Assembly (NCBI GenBank): GCA_031267375.1
Contig: JAIRZE010000039.1
Coordinates: forward strand, 1 to 18,820
Direction of reading: 5' to 3'
DNA: 18,820 bases
Origin: Rickettsiales bacterium
GTDB lineage: Bacteria; Pseudomonadota; Alphaproteobacteria; Rs-D84
The notes beneath the pieces were generated by a model. That model saw only the letters and a program-made list of their open reading frames with translations. It was not told the DNA's origin and made no database searches. Shown here one piece after another: positions 6,610 to 12,169 of the stretch (its first letter is position 1; every line of letters starts with the position of its first letter). Both the position numbers and the translations under genes were made by a program.

Positions 6610-8091
6610 ATGAAAATTCAATTCAGCGATTTGATAGATAAAAGTCCTAAGGCCCCCGGCGTATATAAAATGTATGACGCGGCGGGCGCGCTGCTTTATG
6701 TGGGCAAGGCAAAGAATCTTTGGAACCGCCTGCATCAATATACGGACATAACAAAGCTGGAAACGCACAAGCAGATAATGCGATCCCTGGTCGCGCGTGT
6801 GGAATGGATTATTACAGAGTCCGAGGCTGATGCCCTGATTCTGGAAGAATCCTTGATCAAATCGGAAAAGCCTAAATATAATATAATGCTGACGGATGGG
6901 AAAATGTACCCACACCTGATGCTGACCCGGCACGAATTCCCCAGACTGATGAAAGTCCGCGGACAAATCGCGCAGAAAAAAGATGTGTTCGGGCCATATC
7001 CGTCTGTCGGCGCTTTGAACGAAACAATAAAGCAGATTCAAAAAGTCTGCGGCCTGCGCACCTGCACGGACAGCTTTATGCGCAATCGCGCGCGCCCTTG
7101 CCTGCTGCATCAGATAGGCCGGTGCAGTGCCCCGTGTACAGGGCAATTAGCAATTAGCAATTATCAATTAGCAATTAATACTGCCCGGCGCATTCTTACC
7201 GGCGACATAGCGCCCGTGGTCGGCGACTTGTCAGTCCAAATGACGGCGGCGGCGGAACGCCAGGACTATGAGCAGGCGGCCGTAATACGGGATAAAATCG
7301 CGGCCCTGTCCGAAACCGGCGCCCGCGGAATAAAGAAAAAATCGGGCGCGGATGATACAAGCTTTGCGGAATCGTTTGCGGCGCTTGAAAATTGGCTGGG
7401 CCTGAAATTGAACCGGGCAGCGGTATTTGACAATTCGCACTTGTTCGGGAAAAGTCCGGTCGGCGCGATGATAGTATTCGGACCTGGCGGATTTATAAAG
7501 AACGAATACCGGCATTTCAAGCTGAAAGATATGGCCCGCGCCGGAAATGATATAGCAATGATGGAAGAGTTTCTTTTGCGTGCAAAGCACGCAAAAAAGA
7601 GTAAAGAGTTGAGAGTAGAGAGTAAAGAACACGATGATACTCTCTACTCTCTACTCTCTACTCTCGTCATCGTTGACGGCGGGCCGGCTCAGTGGAACAT
7701 AGCGCATAAAACTCTGCCGAATATTCCGGTGCTGGGCGTTGTAAAGGGCCAGGTTCGCAACGGGGACGAGCATTTTATTTTACCAAACGGACGAACGGAT
7801 ACGACGCTTGCAAAAGACAGCCCGCTGTTTTTGCTGCTGCGCCGCGTTCGGGACGAAGCGCACCGATTCGCGATAACATTCAACCGCAAGTCGCGGACAG
7901 CGGCGGCCTTTGTCAGCAGATTGGACGAGATAGAGGGCATAGGCGCCGCGCGTAAAAAAGCGCTGCTGCATCATTTCGGAACGGTCGCCGGGGTAGCGAA
8001 CGCTAATTTGAGATCGCTTGAAAAAGTCCAGGGCTTGGGGAAATCCGCGGCGAAAAAAATCTATTCATATTTCCACCCCGATGGGATATAA
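6610..8091 (+). CDS. uvrC: Excinuclease ABC subunit C, short form lacking the central region
   Basis: UvrC makes the dual incisions in nucleotide excision repair with UvrA and UvrB. This copy has 493 residues; typical UvrC has about 600 or more. Visible parts are the GIY-YIG nuclease (GVYKMY at 17-22, YVGKAKNLWNR at 30-40, E79/E80), a Cys-rich motif (C147, C152, C164, C172, C176), the UVR motif (about 206-234), an RNase H-like nuclease (D274 and H277 in FDNSH, D356 in VIVDGG, H418 in RDEAHRF) and a C-terminal helix-hairpin-helix pair (438-490). The roughly 120-150 residues usually found between UVR and FDxSH are replaced by about 35 residues. Two segments (about 179-191 and 330-352) are encoded by tandem heptad repeats. 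No Shine-Dalgarno is visible before the ATG. All catalytic residues are kept, so it is probably functional. Confidence 0.94.
   Translation: MKIQFSDLIDKSPKAPGVYKMYDAAGALLYVGKAKNLWNRLHQYTDITKLETHKQIMRSLVARVEWIITESEADALILEESLIKSEKPKYNIMLTDGKMYPHLMLTRHEFPRLMKVRGQIAQKKDVFGPYPSVGALNETIKQIQKVCGLRTCTDSFMRNRARPCLLHQIGRCSAPCTGQLAISNYQLAINTARRILTGDIAPVVGDLSVQMTAAAERQDYEQAAVIRDKIAALSETGARGIKKKSGADDTSFAESFAALENWLGLKLNRAAVFDNSHLFGKSPVGAMIVFGPGGFIKNEYRHFKLKDMARAGNDIAMMEEFLLRAKHAKKSKELRVESKEHDDTLYSLLSTLVIVDGGPAQWNIAHKTLPNIPVLGVVKGQVRNGDEHFILPNGRTDTTLAKDSPLFLLLRRVRDEAHRFAITFNRKSRTAAAFVSRLDEIEGIGAARKKALLHHFGTVAGVANANLRSLEKVQGLGKSAAKKIYSYFHPDGI
7144..7178. repeat. CAATTAG heptad tandem repeat inside uvrC
   Basis: Five adjacent 7-nt units (CAATTAG, CAATTAG, CAATTAT, CAATTAG, CAATTAA) lie in frame. 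Because 7 and 3 are coprime, they encode a peptide with 7-residue period (QLAISNY QLAIN), which occupies the helix after the Cys motif of UvrC. The same family forms the inverted repeat at 2046-2104. Confidence 0.92.
7599..7665. repeat. Inverted GAGAGTA heptad repeats inside uvrC
   Basis: Left arm 7599-7626 has four diverged units (GAGTAAA, GAGTTGA, GAGTAGA, GAGTAAA). Right arm 7638-7665 has four perfect TACTCTC units, the reverse complement of GAGAGTA. CGATGA and TCATCG flank the right arm as a further small inverted repeat. The block is in frame and encodes the variable linker before the VIVDGG strand of UvrC. Confidence 0.9.
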
Positions 8092-8112
8092 TATTACAGA
8101 GATTATGATAAA

Positions 8113-8261
8113 GCTCGGTGCAAATTCCCCTTCGCTGGCGATGGGGTGGCTGGCGACGCCTGACGGGGTCGTGGACAATAAGAACAATGTTTGTTTTATG
8201 ACCACTACCCCGGCCACTCCGTGGCCACCCCTTCGCCAGCGAAGGGGAATTACCACCGAGC
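8113..8261. repeat. Long inverted-repeat (MITE-like) hairpin between uvrC and pgsA
   Basis: Arms of about 62 bp (8113-8174 and 8200-8261) are imperfect inverted copies of one unit. The unit starts GCTCGGTG, continues AATTCCCCTTCGCTGGCGA and ends in a GGGG-rich segment. The 25-nt centre is itself nearly self-complementary, so the whole 149 nt can fold into a single long hairpin. It fills most of the 199-nt uvrC-pgsA gap. Related, more diverged sequence occurs at 17166-17226. No transposase is present. Confidence 0.85.
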
Positions 8262-8290
8262 CCAATAAATAAAACCAAAAGGAAACCATT

Positions 8291-8893
8291 ATGAAAACAT
8301 TTGTTAATTTGTTGTCAATATTCCGCATTGTCGCGTCATTCGCATTGGTGCCGACTTTGATGCTGCGCCTGTATTGGCTGTCGTTTGTATTGTTTGCCCT
8401 GGCCGGATTCAGCGATTATTTTGACGGCTGGCTGGCGCGGAAATACAACGCGGTTTCAAAACTGGGCGGGGTCCTGGATCAGATAGGCGATAAATTCCTG
8501 GCCGTGTTTTCGCTGATTTTGCTGGCGATTATGATGCCGGTCTGGTTTGTGATTGTTCCGGTCATAGTAATGGTCGGGCGCGAATTGTATGTCAGCGGAT
8601 TGCGTGAGTTTCTGGGCACCCAGAAAATTGAAATGCCGGTTCCGAAAAATCGCTTTGCGGTGGCGAAAGTCAAAACTACTTTTCAATTGGTGTCAATCGG
8701 GGCATTCTTCTTGGTGTTTGCATTGGGCGCGTCAATAACGCCGGAAACGACAAACCGCGCGGTGTTTTACGGAATCTATGCATTGCCGTTTATAGGAATG
8801 TGGGGATTGTGGCTTTCATTGGTGGCCAGCGTGTGGTCTGCAACGGAATACACGACAGACTTTGCAAAAAAAATGAAAAGTTTGAAGAAATAG
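8291..8893 (+). CDS. pgsA: CDP-diacylglycerol-glycerol-3-phosphate 3-phosphatidyltransferase
   Basis: This 200-residue multi-pass membrane protein makes phosphatidylglycerophosphate from CDP-diacylglycerol and glycerol-3-phosphate, the committed step to phosphatidylglycerol and cardiolipin. The CDP-alcohol phosphatidyltransferase signature D-G-x2-A-R-x8-G-x3-D-x3-D is exact at residues 45-67 (D45, G46, A49, R50, G59, D63, D67). Hydrophobic segments surround it, with others near 75-95, 125-145 and 160-180. AAGGAAA precedes the ATG. Location after uvrC is a typical alphaproteobacterial arrangement. Its TAG stop is the first triplet of an AGTGGTT heptad repeat tract, and a palindromic terminator lies 60 nt further on. 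Confidence 0.95.
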   Translation: MKTFVNLLSIFRIVASFALVPTLMLRLYWLSFVLFALAGFSDYFDGWLARKYNAVSKLGGVLDQIGDKFLAVFSLILLAIMMPVWFVIVPVIVMVGRELYVSGLREFLGTQKIEMPVPKNRFAVAKVKTTFQLVSIGAFFLVFALGASITPETTNRAVFYGIYALPFIGMWGLWLSLVASVWSATEYTTDFAKKMKSLKK

Positions 8894-8924
8894 TGGTTAG
8901 TGTTAGGGGTTAGTGGTTAGTAAT
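8892..8924. repeat. AGTGGTT heptad repeat at the pgsA stop
   Basis: Units AGTGGTT, AGTGTT (one base short), AGGGGTT, AGTGGTT and AGTAATT begin inside the pgsA stop codon. The tract is in opposite orientation to the matching one at 10944-10978. The pair therefore brackets the nucleotidyltransferase/BRO operon. Confidence 0.85.
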
Positions 8925-8952
8925 TTGTTAAATAGAAACTGATTTACCCAAT

Positions 8953-8986
8953 AAAAAAAGTGTCCAATATATTGGACACTTTTTTT
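8953..8986. terminator. Palindromic bidirectional terminator after pgsA (repeat copy 1)
   Basis: The 20-bp perfect palindrome GTGTCCAATATATTGGACAC (8960-8979) is flanked by seven A residues on the left and at least seven T on the right, so the full 34 bp is self-complementary. As RNA it gives an 8-bp stem with a UAUA loop and a U tract, on either strand. The same core recurs at 15799-15818 and, with T/A edges, at 16969-16988. Confidence 0.75.
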
Positions 8987-9266
8987 TATAGTTCCGGCAT
9001 TTGATACTAAATTGAACTAAATTGCGGCGGAACGCGCCAAAATGGTATGCCGGGCCACGACTTACCACCCGAACGGATTCGGGGCAGAATAATCCATAAT
9101 AAAGCGAAATCTAGCAGCAGAAACCGACATATTTACGCCATAGATTTTAGACATATTTGGTGGTGTTGGGAGCTATTTTTCGGACATACAAAAAATAATC
9201 GCTTGAATCTTTACCTGGATTATTATATGATAAATGGGAATTGAATTCTTTTTTATGGAATAGAAA
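8987..9266. other. Intergenic stretch without a recognisable gene
   Basis: Between the palindromic terminator and the nucleotidyltransferase gene I see no convincing gene, RNA or repeat. A 65-codon open frame at 9047-9244 (+) has no good ribosome binding site and an unconvincing composition. The sequence becomes AT-rich towards the downstream gene, whose promoter is probably here. Confidence 0.5.
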
Positions 9267-10016
9267 ATGAACCGCCGTCCAGCTTTGGCAGTCGCTGAGA
9301 ATCTTTATAAAGAACACTTTGCAAATGCAAGGGTATTTTTTGCCGCAGGGTCGTTGTTTCGCGGCGAAGGGACGGAAAAATCCGATATAGATTGTTATGT
9401 TATTTATAATTTTGCCGATTGCCCGCGAGCATATAGAGAAACTTTTATTTTTCAAGATTATATTTGCGAGTGTTTTGTGCAGAATGAAAACTCTTTGGAG
9501 TATTTTGTCGCAAAAGAACTAGATAATGGGATTCCTATCGTTCTGTCTATGATATCAGAAGGTCATCCATTCGGAGATAATAAATACGCAGAAGAATTGA
9601 AGCAGCGCGCGCAAGATTTGCTTGCCAAAGGTCCGGCACCATTAGATAAAACTGAAATAAACCGCAATAGATATGCCATAACTGATTTGATTGATGATAT
9701 TCCCGCAAGAAATGAATACGAATTGCTTGGAACATTGGCGGTTCTGCATCAAAGGCTTGGCGATTTTTATCTTCGCTCTAATGGTCAGTGGAGTGGCAAT
9801 AGAAAGGCTCTTCATCGCGCAATAAAAAAATATAACCCGGATTTTGCGCAGAAATACGGCGACGCATTTGAAGCTGCATTCAAACAAAATAATTTTTTTC
9901 AGCTAGAAAGATTAGTAGGTAAAATTTTATTGCCATTTGGCGGGCGGTTAGTTGTTTCGGAAAAAGACTATGCATCCGATAAGGCTAATCAGCCAAAATC
10001 AAACACAGGAAAATAA
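9267..10016 (+). CDS. Nucleotidyltransferase-fold protein (Pol beta-like superfamily)
   Basis: This 249-residue protein has the nucleotidyltransferase core near the N-terminus: FFAAGSLFRGEGTEKSDIDCYVIY (residues 24-47), giving the GS motif (G28, S29) and the metal-binding D40 and D42. A candidate third acidic residue is E68 in the next strand (YICECFV). The remainder (about 110-230) is predicted mostly helical. It could be a MNT-like toxin or antitoxin component, an aminoglycoside-type transferase or a tRNA/protein-modifying enzyme; the sequence does not decide. A GGAA lies before the ATG. It ends 3 nt before the BRO-like gene, whose Shine-Dalgarno (AGGAAA) lies inside its last codons, so the two are a coupled operon. 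The DNA looks more AT-rich than the flanking core genes, suggesting acquisition. Confidence 0.8.
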   Translation: MNRRPALAVAENLYKEHFANARVFFAAGSLFRGEGTEKSDIDCYVIYNFADCPRAYRETFIFQDYICECFVQNENSLEYFVAKELDNGIPIVLSMISEGHPFGDNKYAEELKQRAQDLLAKGPAPLDKTEINRNRYAITDLIDDIPARNEYELLGTLAVLHQRLGDFYLRSNGQWSGNRKALHRAIKKYNPDFAQKYGDAFEAAFKQNNFFQLERLVGKILLPFGGRLVVSEKDYASDKANQPKSNTGK

Positions 10017-10019
10017 AAA

Positions 10020-10838
10020 ATGGAAATAGTCCGATTTGAAGATCGGTATGTGCGCAAAACCGAACATAACGGCGACTTGTATTTTGCTGTGGAAGATTTG
10101 GTCGCCGTTTTGACCGACAGCGTGAATCCGAAAGATTATATCAAAAAGATGCGTTCCCGCGACCCGGAATTATCCAAAGGGTGGGGACAAATTGTCACCC
10201 CCCTTTCATTACAGACTGCGGGCGGCCCGCAAAAAATAAACTGCGCGAATCTTGGAGGATGTTTTCGCATAATTCAATCCATCCCAAGCCCAAAGGCAGA
10301 GCCTATAAAACTCTGGCTGGCGCAAATGGGCTATGAACGGATTCAAGAGATTGAAAATCCAGAAATCGCCCAGGAACGAATGATGGAAATTTACAGGCGC
10401 AAAGGTTATGACGAAGCTTGGATTCATCGCAGAATACAAACGATTAAAAACCGCAAGGAACTGACCAACGAATGGGGCTTGCGCGGCGCTGTTGAAAAAG
10501 ATTATGAATTCTTTACCGCGCTGATGTCGCGCTCTACTTTTGGAATCACGCCGATTCAGCATAAGGAAATTAAAAAACTTGGTCGTGAGAATCTGCGCGA
10601 TAATATGACGGATATTGAGCTTGCGCTTGTAAATATCGGAGAATTGACAGCCAAAGAGCTGCATCGCGCCCGCGATACCAAAGGTCGTGCCGCATTGCGC
10701 AAAGATGTTTTGGAAGCCGGAACCATTGCAGGGAATACCAGACGACAGATTGAAAAGAAAACGGGTCGCGCCGTTATAAGCAAAGCAAGGCACACTGAGC
10801 AGAATTTGTTAAGCGATTCAAAGAAAAAAGACACATAG
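10020..10838 (+). CDS. BRO-N domain protein, phage antirepressor-like
   Basis: This 272-residue protein has an N-terminal BRO-N/antirepressor fold (about 1-105; FEDRYVRKTEHNGDLYFAVEDLVAVLT, with the DPKDYIKKM-like NPKDYIKKM and the ILKPLAE-equivalent WLAQMGYERIQEIENPE). The C-terminal part contains TFGITPIQHKEIKKLGRENLRDNMTDIELAL, and AGNTRRQIEKKTGRAVIS follows. That arrangement is seen in chromosomal and prophage BRO proteins. The C-terminal tail is basic. BRO-N domains bind DNA, and relatives act as phage antirepressors or unknown regulators. No phage structural gene, integrase or repressor is nearby, so I read it as part of a small two-gene accessory module with the upstream nucleotidyltransferase. 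The family call is good; the function is unknown. Confidence 0.82.
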   Translation: MEIVRFEDRYVRKTEHNGDLYFAVEDLVAVLTDSVNPKDYIKKMRSRDPELSKGWGQIVTPLSLQTAGGPQKINCANLGGCFRIIQSIPSPKAEPIKLWLAQMGYERIQEIENPEIAQERMMEIYRRKGYDEAWIHRRIQTIKNRKELTNEWGLRGAVEKDYEFFTALMSRSTFGITPIQHKEIKKLGRENLRDNMTDIELALVNIGELTAKELHRARDTKGRAALRKDVLEAGTIAGNTRRQIEKKTGRAVISKARHTEQNLLSDSKKKDT

Positions 10839-10870
10839 CAACCATAGAAATTCGGCACAAATAAAAAACG

Positions 10871-10906
10871 ACCCGCAAAGCTTTTGTGCTTGCGGGTTTT
10901 GTTTTT
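10871..10906 (+). terminator. Intrinsic terminator after the BRO-like gene
   Basis: ACCCGCAA(A)GC pairs with GCTTGCGGGT across a 6-nt loop (10871-10897, one bulged A), followed by TTTTGTTTTTT. It is 32 nt after the stop codon. Confidence 0.8.
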
Positions 10907-10943
10907 TAACGCAAACTATTTTTTATTCTAATTAAATCATTCT

Positions 10944-10978
10944 ACTAACACTAACCACTGACCACTAACCACTAACAC
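10944..10978. repeat. AGTGGTT-type heptad repeat at the dnaJ stop
   Basis: Read on the minus strand the tract is AGTGTT, AGTGGTT, AGTGGTC, AGTGGTT, AGTGTT, AGTAG. It encodes the last residues of DnaJ (SVSG) and its TAG stop. It is the inverted partner of 8892-8924. Confidence 0.85.
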
Positions 10979-12065
10979 TTGAAAACTCTTCCAGTGCTTT
11001 TTTCTGGGCGCGGGACAAACTCTTCGGAATTTCTGTCGCTATTTCCACAAACATATCCCCACCCGGCATTCCCTTGCCCTTTACGCGCAACCGCTCGCCC
11101 AGCTGAGTGCCAGCCGCGACTTTCACAGAGATCTGTTTATCGTCAATTGTTTCAACCACAATCTCGCCGCCCAATGCCAAGACCGCAAACGGCGCCACCG
11201 CACGCACAAACAAGTCATTCCCGCGACGCGCAAATCGCGAATCGGGACGCACGCGCACATCTATAAAGAAATCCCCTGGCTGGCCGTCAAAGGCCGCCGC
11301 CTCGCCCTGGCCAGCAACTCGCAAGCGCGCGCCGTCCTGAACGCCGGCCGGAATTTTTACTTCCAGGGTTCTATTTTTATAAACAACGCCGCTGCCATCG
11401 CAATCGCGGCATTTCTTTTTAATAATCCGGCCCAGGCCCTGGCATTCCGGGCATTGCGCTTCGGTATAAAACATTCCGCGCCGGGTGTGAACAACGCCCG
11501 TGCCGCGGCATTTTTCGCATACGGGCGCGGGTTTGCCGTCATCCGTGCCATTGCCGTTGCAGCGCTGGCATTTTATATTAGAGCTGAATCTGATCGTTTC
11601 CGTCTTGCCGAAATATGCTTCTTGCAAAGAAATACTGACCTCGTGCAACATATCGCGGCCGCGGGACGGCGCGGCCGATTCGTCATCGTCGCCAAAGCCG
11701 AATCCGCGCATAGCCTCTCGCAATATATCGTCCATATTCATACCATTGCCGCCCATATTGAACGAGAATCCGCCACCGAACGGGTTTCCATTAAACCCGC
11801 CGCCAAAAGGATTTCCGCCCGCGCCGGCAGATGCGCCATTGCCGCCGGCAAACGCTGCTTCGCCGTACCTATCATAAGCGGCGCGCTTTTGCGGGTCTTT
11901 TAATATGTCAAAAGCATTGTTTATGGCCTTGAATTTTTCTTCCGCGGCCTTGTCGCCGGGATTTTTGTCCGGGTGGTATTTCATAACCAGCTTGCGGTAA
12001 GCGGATTTAATGGCGGCTTCGTCGGCGTTTTTGGAAACACCCAAGATTTCATAAGGATTAGACAT
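10965..12065 (-). CDS. dnaJ: Chaperone DnaJ (Hsp40)
   Basis: This 366-residue type I Hsp40 stimulates DnaK ATPase and delivers unfolded clients. It has a J domain at 1-70 with HPD at 31-33, a Gly/Phe-rich region at about 73-125, and a zinc-binding domain with four CxxCxGxG motifs (C166/C169, C183/C186, C205/C208, C219/C222). The C-terminal substrate-binding domains follow. DnaK is not in the window. The start lacks an evident Shine-Dalgarno; the region just upstream reads ACTAACCGCG, which resembles a degenerate heptad unit. The final codons and the stop come from an AGTGGTT heptad tract, so the C-terminus (FSSVSG) is repeat-derived. Confidence 0.97.
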   Translation of the reverse strand: MSNPYEILGVSKNADEAAIKSAYRKLVMKYHPDKNPGDKAAEEKFKAINNAFDILKDPQKRAAYDRYGEAAFAGGNGASAGAGGNPFGGGFNGNPFGGGFSFNMGGNGMNMDDILREAMRGFGFGDDDESAAPSRGRDMLHEVSISLQEAYFGKTETIRFSSNIKCQRCNGNGTDDGKPAPVCEKCRGTGVVHTRRGMFYTEAQCPECQGLGRIIKKKCRDCDGSGVVYKNRTLEVKIPAGVQDGARLRVAGQGEAAAFDGQPGDFFIDVRVRPDSRFARRGNDLFVRAVAPFAVLALGGEIVVETIDDKQISVKVAAGTQLGERLRVKGKGMPGGDMFVEIATEIPKSLSRAQKKALEEFSSVSG

Positions 12066-12076
12066 AGTTCGTATTC

Positions 12077-12169
12077 GCGGTTAGTGAAAATTGTATACTA
12101 TATATAATAAAACGGGAAGAAAAATCAAGATGCTTGAAATTAAAAAAAAATTCCGCTAACCTAACCGCT
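12077..12169. promoter_or_regulatory. Divergent dnaJ-parE control region
   Basis: A TATAAT at 12103-12108 can serve parE (+), though with a poor -35. On the minus strand TTGATT (12123-12128) and TATATA (12099-12104) are 18 nt apart and can serve dnaJ. The region is bounded by inverted AGCGGTT-like units: GCGGTTAGTG at 12077-12086 and CTAACCGCT at 12161-12169, the latter directly abutting the parE ATG. A tiny ORF (MLEIKKKFR, 12130-12159) with a GGGAAG upstream precedes parE. These are sequence observations; usage is inferred. Confidence 0.4.

Noticed and set aside
7305..7440. Frameshift or pseudogene explanation for short UvrC
   Set aside because: The frame is continuous, all catalytic residues are present on both sides, and no leftover central-domain sequence is seen in other frames.
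8018..8328. Open frames on both strands over the uvrC-pgsA element
   Set aside because: They overlap uvrC or pgsA and the inverted repeat, and no protein-like motif is seen.
8987..9130. Possible tRNA or integrase remnant near GGGCCACGACTTACCACC
   Set aside because: No cloverleaf can be built and no recombinase motif appears in any frame.
9047..9244. 65-codon open frame on the plus strand before the nucleotidyltransferase gene
   Set aside because: No convincing ribosome binding site, composition does not look like a protein, no recognisable motif.
2046..10978. CRISPR array
   Set aside because: The repeats are contiguous 7-bp tandem units without spacers of constant length, and no cas genes are present.
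12134..12169. Upstream in-frame TTG start for parE
   Set aside because: It would add a Lys/Asn-rich stretch from an A tract, has no Shine-Dalgarno and does not fit family N-termini; the ATG at 12170 is favoured.
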